Source: CAYQDR01 sp964416315 (lineage in GTDB: Bacteria; Methylomirabilota; Methylomirabilia; Rokubacteriales; DASRDR01). From it: a stretch of DNA of 64,000 nucleotides. A program made the position numbers and the translations under genes. The notes under the pieces are model-generated. The model did no database searches and was not told where the DNA came from. It worked only from the letters and a program-made list of their open reading frames with translations. Location: NCBI GenBank assembly GCA_964416315.1, contig CAYQDR010000008.1, positions 5,528-69,527 on the forward strand, written 5' to 3'. Below, piece by piece: positions 48,231-55,916 of this stretch (position 1 is the stretch's first letter; every line of letters starts with the position of its first letter).

Positions 48231-49041
48231 CATCTCCATCGTCCCGGACGTGCTCAGCGTCACCGAGATCCGCCGGCGGCTCTCCGCTCGGACGGTGGGC
48301 TGCCAGATCTGCGTGTACGGCGAGGTGCCGTCCACCAACGCGGTCCTCCGCGACATGGCGCGCGCGGGCGCGCCGGAGGGGACCGTGGTCCTGGCCGAGG
48401 GCCAGAGCGCGGGGCGAGGCCGCGGAGGCAAGACCTGGTTCTCCCCGTTCGGGGTCAACCTGTACGCCTCCGTGCTGTTCCGTCCGGCGATCCCGCCGAA
48501 GTCGGTGCCCGTGTTCTCGTTCATCGCGTCGCTGGCGCTGGTGGACACCATCGTGGGGATCGGCCTGCCTGCCGCCATCAAGTGGCCGAACGACGTGCTG
48601 GTCGACCGCAAGAAGGTGGCCGGGGCCCTGGTCGACCTCGCCACGAGCGACGAGCGGCTCGAGCACGTCATCCTGGGGATCGGCGTGAACCTCAACGTGT
48701 CGCGCGCCGACCTCCGGGCGGCTCTGGGCGACGCCGGCCGGGCCGCGGGCTCGCTGCGCGAAGCCCTGGGCCGCGAGATCGACCGGAACGCGTTCACCGC
48801 GGCGTTCCTGACCTTCCTCGACCGCTGGCTCACCACCTACCGCGAGGTCGGCGAGGGCGCGGTGCTCCGGGCCTGGCGCGACCGGGACATCCTGACCGGA
48901 CGGCGCGTCGAGGTGCGGGAGGGGACCTCGGTCTTCGAGGGTCGCGCGATCGGGGTGGACGCCTGGGGTCATCTCCAGGTCGAGAACTCGCGCGGTGAGA
49001 TCCTTCGCGTCCTGGCGGGCGAGGTCCGCATCGTCGAGTGA
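48220..49041 (+). CDS. birA: Biotin--[acetyl-CoA-carboxylase] ligase without DNA-binding domain
   Basis: The protein has 273 residues. VPSTNAVLRDMA, GQSAGRGRGGKTWFSP (biotinoyl-AMP loop), AAIKWPNDVLVDRKKVAGALVDL and GIGVNLN are the catalytic core, and a short C-terminal SH3-like domain follows. It lacks the N-terminal helix-turn-helix of E. coli BirA, so it is a ligase only. It overlaps the stress protein gene by 11 bp, an unusual partner that places biotin loading under the same promoter. Confidence 0.92.
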   Translation: MAPDISIVPDVLSVTEIRRRLSARTVGCQICVYGEVPSTNAVLRDMARAGAPEGTVVLAEGQSAGRGRGGKTWFSPFGVNLYASVLFRPAIPPKSVPVFSFIASLALVDTIVGIGLPAAIKWPNDVLVDRKKVAGALVDLATSDERLEHVILGIGVNLNVSRADLRAALGDAGRAAGSLREALGREIDRNAFTAAFLTFLDRWLTTYREVGEGAVLRAWRDRDILTGRRVEVREGTSVFEGRAIGVDAWGHLQVENSRGEILRVLAGEVRIVE

Positions 49042-49055
49042 CCGGGAGGATGTGA

Positions 49056-49190
49056 ATGACCTTGCACCGTCCGGGCGATGGTGACAGGGAAGATCGGCGA
49101 GGCCTGTCTGCGGGAGGATACCCCCTGGAGCCGCTGCGCGCCGCCGAAGGCGCGCGAGAGGAGTCCGAGCGCCCGGCCGCGGTGTCGTGA
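49056..49190 (+). CDS. Small putative ORF after birA
   Basis: There are 44 codons, with GGGAGGATGTGA just before the ATG and a highly charged product (DGDREDRRGL, EGAREESERPAAVS). It has no recognisable family. The good ribosome-binding site and its position right after birA are the only support. The remaining sequence to 49321 is GC-rich with C-runs and no gene. Confidence 0.3.
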   Translation: MTLHRPGDGDREDRRGLSAGGYPLEPLRAAEGAREESERPAAVS

Positions 49191-49321
49191 CGACGGCGGA
49201 GCTCAGTTCAACTTGGGGCGGGAGCGCCTGCTGCCGCTCCCCCCCAACCCCCCCCACCAGCCTCTGCTGCCCCCCGTCGTCGTCGCACGCCCGGTTCCCA
49301 CATCGATTCGTTCATGGGCTC

Positions 49322-49537
49322 TCAGCCCGGCGCGGGATCGGTCGGGGTCCGGGGCTCCAGGAGGAGCGCGGTGATCGGGCCTTCGGCCCGGCGCTCCACG
49401 ACCATGATGGTGAAGAAGCGCTGGTAGGCGGTCTCGGGGCTGAGCCGCGCGTAGAGGGCCGTCAGCTCGGGCTCGTCCTCGGGCTGGATCGGTCGAACGG
49501 TCACCAGCATCCCGTCCCGGAGCGTGACGCGCGTCAT
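49322..49537 (-). pseudogene. Truncated GNAT acetyltransferase (N-terminal half)
   Basis: There are 71 residues from ATG 49537, with GGGAGGA upstream. RDGMLVTVRPIQPEDEPELTALYARLSPETAYQRFF is the usual start of GNAT domains of the kind fused to acyl-CoA synthetases. The acetyl-CoA-binding half is absent; after FFTIMVVERRAEG the frame ends in a Pro/Thr-rich tail. It reads against the neighbouring stress genes. Confidence 0.6.
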
Positions 49538-49677
49538 CGCGGGTCCTCCCAAGGATACCGTCGGATCGCGGACAGCGGGCGGGGCGGCGCCGCCCCACGC
49601 GGGACCCCGCCGCCTCACGCGGCCGCCGTTCGGAGCGCCGAACGCCCGTGCTTCCGCGGAGTTAGGCCTGAAGCCCC

Positions 49678-49693
49678 TGGCACCCGGGTTGCA
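49678..49693 (+). promoter_or_regulatory. Sigma-54 promoter 3, TGGCAC-N5-TTGCA
   Basis: Identical in core and spacer to promoter 2 (spacer CCGGG). It is 68 bp upstream of the DUF2267-CBS gene and heads the longest operon of the island, which runs to rtcA. Confidence 0.8.
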
Positions 49694-49760
49694 CCGGTTC
49701 CGGGTGGCCAACGACGCGGGCGGCGACCGGGCCGCCCGAGAGGGGAGGGACCGGGCTCGT

Positions 49761-50573
49761 ATGCGGGCGCACGCATTCTACCGCCGGGTGAGCGACCGGG
49801 CGGGTGGCCTGGCGGGGGGAGCCCTCGAGCAGGCGACGGCGGCCGTCCTGCAGGCCCTCCGCGACCGCCTCACCCCCGGGGAGGCCGCGCACGTGGCGGC
49901 GCAGCTGCCGGCGGAGCTCAAGGCCGTCTGGCGGGACGGCGAGGCGCTCGGCCGCACGCCGACGAAGATGCACACCGGCGACTTCTACGACCGGGTGTGG
50001 CGCGGGGCCGAGCTCGGCTCGCGCGAGGACGCCCGCGCGGCGACGGTGGCCGTGTTCGCGGCGCTCAAGGAGCAGCTCTCGCCGGGCGAGGCCGAAGACG
50101 TCCTCGCCCAGCTCCCGACCGACCTCAAGGCGGTCTGGCGCGAGGCTCCGGCCCGGGCGGTCTCGGGCGCGCAGACGCTCCCGGTCGAGCGGGTCATGAC
50201 GGCCCGCATCGTGATGATCTTCGAGGACATCCCGATGGCCGAGACCCGCGCGCTCGCGGCCGGCTACGACTACAACGCGTTCCCGGTGGTCAGCCGCGAG
50301 GGCCGCCTGGTCGGCGTGGTCTCGAAGGGGGACGTCCTCCGAGCGGTGCGCGCGAGCGTCGCGAACCCGAACGTCTGGCAGGAGTCGGTCTCCCGCTGGA
50401 TGGCGCACCGGGTGCTGACCCTGCACCGGCGGGACTCCATCGCGACCGCGGTGGCGCTGATGAGCGACTCCGGCTTCCGCAGTCTGCCGGTCGTGGACGA
50501 GGGCGGTCGGGTGGTCGGGATGGTGTCCCGGACGGACCTCGTCCGGGCGGTGGAGGGAGGGGTGGAGACATGA
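49761..50573 (+). CDS. DUF2267 - CBS pair fusion protein
   Basis: The protein has 270 residues. Residues 1-125 hold two DUF2267 half-repeats (FYRRVSDRAGG...ALRDRLTPGEAAHVAAQLPAELKAVWRDGE and FYDRVWRGAEL...ALKEQLSPGEAEDVLAQLPTDLKAVWRE). Residues 130-265 are a CBS pair (VMTARIVMIFEDIPMAETRALAAGYDYNAFPVVSREGRLVGVVSKGDVL; WMAHRVLTLHRRDSIATAVALMSDSGFRSLPVVDEGG). The role is probably nucleotide sensing coupled to an unknown DUF2267 function. First gene of the sigma-54 operon 3; overlaps the next gene by 4 bp. Confidence 0.85.
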   Translation: MRAHAFYRRVSDRAGGLAGGALEQATAAVLQALRDRLTPGEAAHVAAQLPAELKAVWRDGEALGRTPTKMHTGDFYDRVWRGAELGSREDARAATVAVFAALKEQLSPGEAEDVLAQLPTDLKAVWREAPARAVSGAQTLPVERVMTARIVMIFEDIPMAETRALAAGYDYNAFPVVSREGRLVGVVSKGDVLRAVRASVANPNVWQESVSRWMAHRVLTLHRRDSIATAVALMSDSGFRSLPVVDEGGRVVGMVSRTDLVRAVEGGVET

Positions 50574-50932
50574 CGCGACGGGCGAGGCGACCGAAGACGG
50601 GGCGTCGCGTGCGCCCGGGGCGTCGGCCCGGCGGGCTCGAGGACCGGGGAGGGATCACCGGGCTCGCCCGCGAGGTGGCCGGACATCCGGAGACCGGGCC
50701 CACGCTCAGCGGCGGCGACGTGGACGCCGACTGGCTGCGCGCGCACCTGTCCGGGGAGGAGGCGGTCGGCGGGAGCGTCGCGACGCCCGACCAGGACGTG
50801 GTGGACGAGATCGGCCGGGCGCTCGGCGTCGAGCAGGCCCCGGACGCCGAGGTGCAGACCTCGGGGGAGATCCTGCGCGCGCGGGATCGCCGGCGCTGGC
50901 ATCTCGAGCGGGAGCAGGGCAAGGAGGGGTGA
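50570..50932 (+). CDS. DUF6335-type small hydrophilic protein
   Basis: The protein has 120 residues with a very basic start (RRARRPKTGRRVRPGRRPGG). The conserved-looking part is PTLSGGDVDADWLRAHLSGEEAVGGSVATPDQDVVDEIGRALGVE, which I associate with DUF6335. Function unknown. ATGA and GTGA overlaps link it to the genes on both sides. Confidence 0.65.
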   Translation: MTRRARRPKTGRRVRPGRRPGGLEDRGGITGLAREVAGHPETGPTLSGGDVDADWLRAHLSGEEAVGGSVATPDQDVVDEIGRALGVEQAPDAEVQTSGEILRARDRRRWHLEREQGKEG

Positions 50933-51579
50933 CTCCGATGCTGGTTCAGGACATCATGGAGCGCCAGGTGGTCACGATCAACCCGCGCACCGCGCTGCCC
51001 GAAGCGCTCCGGCTGCTCCAGCAGCGCCGGATCCGGCACCTCCCGGTGCTCGAGAACGGGGAGCTGGTCGGCATCATCTCGGACCGGGACCTGAAGCGGG
51101 CGATGGCATCGCCGGCGACGAGCCTGACGGTGCACGAGCTCCAGTACCTGCTCGACCGGCTGCGGATCGGCGAGATCATGACGCGCGGCGTGATCACCAT
51201 CGGGCCCATGATGCCCGTCGAGGCCGCGGCGCGGCTCATGGTGCAGGAGAAGATCAGCGCCCTGCCCGTCACCGATGGCGCGCGCCTGGTCGGGATCGTG
51301 ACCGAGACGGACCTGCTCCAGCTCCTGGTCGAGGCGATGGGCGCGGCGGAGCCTTCGAGCCGGCTCGACGTGCTGCTCGGGGACCGACCCTCCGCGCTGG
51401 TCGAGGTCGTCCGGGCGGTCGAGGACGCGGGACTCCGGATCTCGAGCATCGTGACGTTCCCGGCGCGCGGCGGGATGAAGACGGCCGTGGTGCGGCTCGC
51501 CACGATCGACCCCGGCCCCGCGGTCCGGGCGCTGGAGGCCAGGGGCTACGCGGTCCGCGAGACCTGGCGCTCCGCGTGA
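50929..51579 (+). CDS. CBS pair protein with C-terminal ACT-like domain
   Basis: The protein has 216 residues. VQDIMERQVVTINPRTALPEALRLLQQRRIRHLPVLENGELVGIISDRDL and IMTRGVITIGPMMPVEAAARLMVQEKISALPVTDGARLVGIVTETDL form a Bateman module (residues 4-140). The remainder (ALVEVVRAVEDAGLRISSIVTFPARGGMKTAVVRL) looks like an ACT domain. AcuB-like proteins have this layout. GTG 50929 overlaps the previous stop; ATG 50938 is the alternative. Confidence 0.85.
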   Translation: MTPMLVQDIMERQVVTINPRTALPEALRLLQQRRIRHLPVLENGELVGIISDRDLKRAMASPATSLTVHELQYLLDRLRIGEIMTRGVITIGPMMPVEAAARLMVQEKISALPVTDGARLVGIVTETDLLQLLVEAMGAAEPSSRLDVLLGDRPSALVEVVRAVEDAGLRISSIVTFPARGGMKTAVVRLATIDPGPAVRALEARGYAVRETWRSA

Positions 51580-51587
51580 GGCACGCG

Positions 51588-51852
51588 ATGCGCGTCTTGC
51601 CGGCCACGGACGGCTCGAGGGACGCGAGGACGGCGACGCGGTGGCTCGCGCGCTTCCCGCTGCCGGCCGGCACGACCGTCCGGGGGCTGACGGCCGCGGC
51701 GACCCCGCAGCTCGCCGTGGACGCCAATGGTGGTGGTGGGCGCCCGCGGGGTGGGTCCGGTGAAGCGGCTCCTTCTCGGGAGCGTCTCGGAGGGGGTGTT
51801 GCGGGCCGCGCGCTGCGCGGTCCTGATCGTCACGCGGCCACGCAAGGCATGA
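51588..51852 (+). pseudogene. UspA remnant with internal deletion
   Basis: The N-terminal strand and helix are readable (MRVLPATDGSRDARTATRWLARFPLPAGTTVRG). After about 45 residues the frame is lost. From 51729 another frame gives VVVGARGVGPVKRLLLGSVSEGVLRAARCAVLIVTRPRKA, the end of a UspA domain. The middle ~70 residues are deleted and the two parts are out of register. Confidence 0.75.
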
Positions 51853-51878
51853 GGCCGTACCACGTCAGGGAGGACGTC

Positions 51879-52370
51879 ATGAAGCTCGACACGATCCTGG
51901 TTCCGCTCGATGGCTCCTGGCTCGCCGAGACCGCCCTGCCCAGGGCGGTGGAGTTCGCCCGCGCCTCGGACGCCGAGCTCCTCCTGATTCGGGCCGCGGA
52001 GGCCCACAGCCTGCCGGGCGCGGACCCCACGGAGGGGCAGATCAAGGTGATCCGGGAGGCGGAGGAGTACCTGGCCGGGGTCCGCGCGCACCTCGCGTCG
52101 CTGGGGTTCACCAAGGTGGAGACGTCGGTCTGGTACGGGCCGGCCGCGTACTCCATCGTGGAGGCGGCCCGGTTGCGGAAGGCCAACCTCATCGTGATGA
52201 CCACCCACGGCCGCAGCGGCCTCGGGCGGTTGATCATGGGGAGCGTGGCGGAGTCGGTCCTGCGGGGGACCACCATTCCGATCCTGCTGCTTCGGGCCCC
52301 CGAGGCGCCGATCGAACCGCCGGGGAAGGAGGGCGAGGCGCGGCCCTGGTCGACGCTGGCGCATGTATAG
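51879..52370 (+). CDS. Universal stress protein (UspA family)
   Basis: The protein has 163 residues from ATG 51879 (GGGAGG before it); an ATG at 51849 overlapping the remnant's stop is an alternative. DTILVPLDGSWLAETALPRAVEFARASD and NLIVMTTHGRSGLGRLIMGSVAESVLRGTTIPILLL give both ends of the domain, with an intact ATP loop. It overlaps the next UspA gene by 8 bp. Confidence 0.9.
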   Translation: MKLDTILVPLDGSWLAETALPRAVEFARASDAELLLIRAAEAHSLPGADPTEGQIKVIREAEEYLAGVRAHLASLGFTKVETSVWYGPAAYSIVEAARLRKANLIVMTTHGRSGLGRLIMGSVAESVLRGTTIPILLLRAPEAPIEPPGKEGEARPWSTLAHV

Positions 52371-52836
52371 CCGCGTCCTGATACCGCTCGACGGCTCCGA
52401 GGTCGCGGAGGCGGCGCTCCCGCTCATCGAGGGGATCGCCGCCCCGCTCGGCCTGGAGGTCGTCCTGGTCCGGGTCGTTCTGCCGCATTCGCGCGACCTG
52501 ATCGGGGTCCCGGCGGCGGTCGCGGAGGACGAGCGCGTGGCGCGGCTCCGGGAGGCCAAGCGGTACCTGGAAGGGCTGGCCGCGACGCTGGGCGAGCGCG
52601 GGGTCCGGGCGACCGCGCAGATCCGCGTCGGGGCGCCTCCCGCCGAGATCGTCGCGGCGGCGATCGAGACCGGGGCCGACCTGATCGCGATGACGACCCA
52701 CGGCCGGAGCGGCCTGGGACGGCTGCTGTTCGGCTCGGTCGCGGAGTCGGTGCTGCGAGGCGCTCCGATCCCGGTCATCCTGCTGCGGCCCACGGGGGCC
52801 GCGGCGCGAGCCGCGCGCGACGAGGCGCACGCGTGA
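52363..52836 (+). CDS. Universal stress protein (UspA family)
   Basis: The protein has 157 residues. YSRVLIPLDGSEVAEAALPLIEGIAAPLGL and LIAMTTHGRSGLGRLLFGSVAESVLRGAPIPVILL show a complete UspA fold and ATP loop. It is the nearest relative in the window of the gene at 46828. It overlaps the eRF1-like gene by 4 bp (GTGA), so the two should be made together. Confidence 0.92.
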   Translation: MYSRVLIPLDGSEVAEAALPLIEGIAAPLGLEVVLVRVVLPHSRDLIGVPAAVAEDERVARLREAKRYLEGLAATLGERGVRATAQIRVGAPPAEIVAAAIETGADLIAMTTHGRSGLGRLLFGSVAESVLRGAPIPVILLRPTGAAARAARDEAHA

Positions 52837-53969
52837 GGCGGGCCATGGACGTCCGGGAGCGGCTGACGGAGCTGGCGCGGATCACCAGCGGGGTGTCGCC
52901 CGTCGTGAGCGTCTACCTCAACACGAGCTGGCGGGACGAGCACCAGCGCGAGCGCGTGCGGGTGTTCCTCAAGAACGAGCTCCGGCGGGCGCGCCAGGGC
53001 GCGGAGCCGGCCCTCGGCGAAGATCTCGACTGGATCGAGGCCGAGGGCGAGTCGCTGATCGACCAGGCGCGGTTCCCCGAGGCGCGCGGCGTGGCGCTCT
53101 TCGCCTGCCGGGCCCTCGGCCTCCGCGAGGTCCTGCCCGTGCGCGAGCCGTTCGACGACGCCTTCGTGGTGGCGGAGCGGCCGTTCCTGCGCCCCCTGGC
53201 GGTGCTCGCGGAGCGGGTGCCGGCAGCCCTCGTCGTTTTCGTGGACGGCGAGAGCGCGCGGTTGATCCCCGTCGGGGCCCTGGGCCCCGGCGAGGAGGTC
53301 GCGCTCGAGAGCGAGGTACCGGGGCGCCATCGTCGCGGCGGCTGGGCGCTCCTTGCGCAGTCGCGCTACCAGCGCCACGTCCAGGATCACCGGGGTCGCC
53401 ACTTCGAGGCGGTCACCGAAGCGCTCGCCGCGCTCGCCGAGGCCAACGGGCTCGACCGGATCGTCCTCGCCGGCGAGCCGCGGACGGTGGGGGAATTCCA
53501 GCGGCATCTGCCCGCGCGCCTCGGCGAGCGCGTCGTCGGCAGCGTGCCCGCCGCACGGCACGAGCCCGGCGCCACGCTCGTCGGCCGCGCGACCGCGCTC
53601 CTCCACCGGTGGCGGCGCGAGCGCCAGCACGCCGCCGTAGACGCCGTGCTGACGGAGGCGGCCAAGGGTGGCCAGGCCGTCGCCGGGCTCGGGGAGACCC
53701 TCGAAGCGGTCGCGCGCGGCGCCGTCCAACAGCTCTACCTCGCCGCGGGCTTCCGCGAGCGCGGGTGGCTCTGCGGTGAGTGCGGCGCGCTGCAGCCGGG
53801 ACCGACCGGGCCCTGCCGCCGCTGCGGCAAGCCGACCACGGCGATCGAGCTGGGCGAGGCGATGGTCGATCGGGTCCTGGCGACGGGCGGGGCCGTGGAG
53901 ACCATCGAGGCGCATCCCGGCCTGGCGCGCGTCGGAGGCGCGGCGGCGCGCCTCCGCTATCCGCTCTGA
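52833..53969 (+). CDS. Bacterial archaeo-eukaryotic release-factor-like protein (baeRF; Balon/Pelota-related superfamily)
   Basis: The protein has 378 residues. The N-terminal part (SPVVSVYLNTSWRDEHQRERVRVFLKNELRRA) and the middle RNase H-like part (PAALVVFVDGESARLIPVG) are followed by the release-factor loop region RRGGWALLAQSRYQRHVQDHRGRHF, where eRF1 has GGQ. A third domain and a C-terminal zinc ribbon (WLCGECGALQ...PCRRCGKPTT) complete it. Related proteins act at the ribosome: peptide release, rescue or hibernation. Its place directly behind UspA genes under a sigma-54-type promoter favours a dormancy role. GTG 52833 or ATG 52845. Confidence 0.75.
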   Translation: MRRAMDVRERLTELARITSGVSPVVSVYLNTSWRDEHQRERVRVFLKNELRRARQGAEPALGEDLDWIEAEGESLIDQARFPEARGVALFACRALGLREVLPVREPFDDAFVVAERPFLRPLAVLAERVPAALVVFVDGESARLIPVGALGPGEEVALESEVPGRHRRGGWALLAQSRYQRHVQDHRGRHFEAVTEALAALAEANGLDRIVLAGEPRTVGEFQRHLPARLGERVVGSVPAARHEPGATLVGRATALLHRWRRERQHAAVDAVLTEAAKGGQAVAGLGETLEAVARGAVQQLYLAAGFRERGWLCGECGALQPGPTGPCRRCGKPTTAIELGEAMVDRVLATGGAVETIEAHPGLARVGGAAARLRYPL

Positions 53970-55033
53970 GCGGGGCGGCTACAGCGTCGGCAGCACCGCT
54001 GATCCTCGACGGGTCCCACGGCGAGGGTGGGGGCCAGATCCTCCGGACGGCGCTCTCGCTGGCGGTGACTCTGGGCCGGCCGGTCCAGCTGACCGGGATC
54101 CGCGCGCGGCGGTCCCGGCCCGGCCTCCAGCCGCAGCACCTCACGGTGGTGCGGGCCCTTCAGGCCATGAGCGACGCCGAGGTGGCCGGCGACGCGCTTG
54201 ACTCCACGGAGCTCGCCTTCGCGCCGCGCGCCCTCCGGGGCGGCGAGTACCGCTTCGACGTCGGGGCCATCAAGGGGAGTGCGGGCTCCGTGAGTCTCCT
54301 CTTCCAGGCGCTGCTCTTGCCGCTCATCCGGGCCCCGTCCCCCTCGCGGCTCTCGCTCCTGGGCGGCACCCATGTGCCCTGGAGCCCGCCCGTCCACTAC
54401 CTCACCGACGTCTTCCTCCCGGCGCTCGGGTCCCTCGGCGTCAACGCGCAGGTCGTGCTGCGCCGTTGGGGATGGTACCCGGCGGGCGGCGGCGAGGTCG
54501 GAGCGGCTATCGTGCCGACGCCGGCGCTGGAGGCGTTCACCACCGAGGAGCCCGGCGCCCTCGGCGCCGTCACGGGGCTCTCCGCCGTCTCCCGGCTTCC
54601 GCGCGACATCGCCGAGCGCCAGCGTCGGCGGGCGGAGGAGCGCCTCCGCGCCGCGGGGGTGTTCGCGAGCCTTCCGGTCGAGGAGGATGTCACGGCGCGC
54701 AGCCCCGGCACGTTCCTCTTCCTCGCCGTCCGCGGCCGAGCCGGCTTCTCGGCGCTGGGCCGTCGGGGCGTCCCGGCCGAGCGGGTGGCCGACGAGGCGG
54801 TGGATGCGTTCCTCGCGTTCTGCTCGAGCGGTGCCGCGGTGGACGAGCGTCTGGCGGACCAGCTCGTTCCGTTCCTCGCCCTGGCCGGGGCGCCGTCGCG
54901 GTTCACGTGCCCGCGGCTGTCCTCGCATCTCGCGACGGTGGGGTGGGTGGTCCAGCAGTTCCTCCCGGTCCGGGTCGAGCTCGACGAGGGGCCGCCCGCC
55001 CGCGTCCGGATCGGCGGGGCCGGAGGCCCGTGA
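53966..55033 (+). CDS. rtcA: RNA 3'-terminal phosphate cyclase
   Basis: The protein has about 355 residues. LDGSHGEGGGQILRTALSLAVTLGRPVQLTGIRARRSRPGLQPQHLTVVRAL, FDVGAIKGSAGSVSLLFQALLLPL, VDERLADQLVPFLALAGAPSRFTC and the C-terminal LSSHLATVGWVVQQFLPV, whose His should be the AMP-accepting residue, identify RtcA. It turns RNA 3'-phosphate into 2',3'-cyclic phosphate. No ATG/GTG/TTG precedes the homology; CTG 53966 overlaps the previous stop as CTGA. The ligase gene rtcB is not nearby. Confidence 0.9.
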   Translation: MSGAATASAAPLILDGSHGEGGGQILRTALSLAVTLGRPVQLTGIRARRSRPGLQPQHLTVVRALQAMSDAEVAGDALDSTELAFAPRALRGGEYRFDVGAIKGSAGSVSLLFQALLLPLIRAPSPSRLSLLGGTHVPWSPPVHYLTDVFLPALGSLGVNAQVVLRRWGWYPAGGGEVGAAIVPTPALEAFTTEEPGALGAVTGLSAVSRLPRDIAERQRRRAEERLRAAGVFASLPVEEDVTARSPGTFLFLAVRGRAGFSALGRRGVPAERVADEAVDAFLAFCSSGAAVDERLADQLVPFLALAGAPSRFTCPRLSSHLATVGWVVQQFLPVRVELDEGPPARVRIGGAGGP

Positions 55034-55073
55034 ACCGCGGCCCGCAAGCTGGCAGACCCTTCGGGGGGAGGGA

Positions 55074-55289
55074 CTACGGCCCAACGACGTGCGCCCCGCG
55101 GTGTGGGCGTGCGGGGTCGTTCGGCCCGGTCTCTGCGAGGCGCTGCCGGGCCTCCGCGCTCGACAGGCCCTGCGTCGTGGCGCCAAGGCGCTCGAAGAGC
55201 ACGGCCAGCGGCACCGTGGCTGCTGTCGCGGCGATGGATGGGCTCGCCGCACGCGACGAGCGCTCAGGGCGATCGGGCCACGCCCTCAT
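55074..55289 (-). pseudogene. P-type cation ATPase, N-terminal remnant
   Basis: There are 71 codons from ATG 55289: VPLAVLFERLGATTQGLSSAEARQRLAETGPNDPARP is the cation-transporter N-terminal domain that precedes the first membrane pair in P-type ATPases. Nothing of the ~800-residue remainder exists. Confidence 0.65.
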
Positions 55290-55306
55290 GGCAGTTACCC
55301 GCTGGC

Positions 55307-55760
55307 TCAGGCGGGCACCCCGACCCGCGGGCCGGATGCCTCGAAGGCGCTGATCACCTGGCGGTAGCGGACCCGGGCGATCTCCTGCCGCTGGTAGTAG
55401 TCCAGCAGCTCCTGCCACGGCTCGTCGAGGCGCTCGTAGGCGGCGAGCACGGCGACGAGGCTCCCGAGGTGGAAGGACCCCGGGCGCGCGATGATCAACC
55501 ATCCGCCGAAGAGGAGGAGCGCGAAGGGGCCGAACTTGGCGAAGAAGTTGCCGATCCCCTTGATCAGATACTTCACGCGGTAGGCGCGCACGCGGACCCA
55601 GTAGGTCTCCCGGAGCCCGCTGGCGAAGCGGGCGGCCGCCGTCTCCTCCGCCCCGGTGTCCGGAGCGTGGAGGCGGCGCTCGAGCGTCTCCTGGATCTGG
55701 TCGGAGAGCTCGCGCGAGTTACCCGCAGCGACCCGGGCGCCTGTGGGGCGTGCCGGCCCG
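55307..55760 (-). pseudogene. ABC exporter transmembrane-domain remnant
   Basis: The readable part is SDQIQETLERRLHAPDTG, then FASGLRETYWVRVRAYRVKYLIKGIGNFFAKFGPFALLLFGGWLII and SLVAVLAAYERLDEPWQELLDYYQRQEIARVRYRQVISAF, the last two helices of a type-1 ABC exporter membrane domain. The first helices and the ATPase domain are missing. It lies leftward between two rightward sigma-54 operons. Confidence 0.7.
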
Positions 55761-55852
55761 CACCGGGGCGCCGGCGCCCCACCCCGCCAGATCCACCGCC
55801 GCGGGCTCCGCCGCAACCCCTCGATATCGGGCGCGTTTCTCGGGGGGCGGGG

Positions 55853-55868
55853 CGGCACCACCGTTGCA
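55853..55868 (+). promoter_or_regulatory. Sigma-54 promoter 4, CGGCAC-N5-TTGCA
   Basis: GG-N10-GC spacing is kept; the first base is C instead of T. It is 49 bp upstream of the double-UspA gene at 55917. Confidence 0.7.
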
Positions 55869-55916
55869 CCTCCGTGTCACGGGCGAGACTCCGCGCCCGG
55901 TGAGGAGGGGGGAGAC

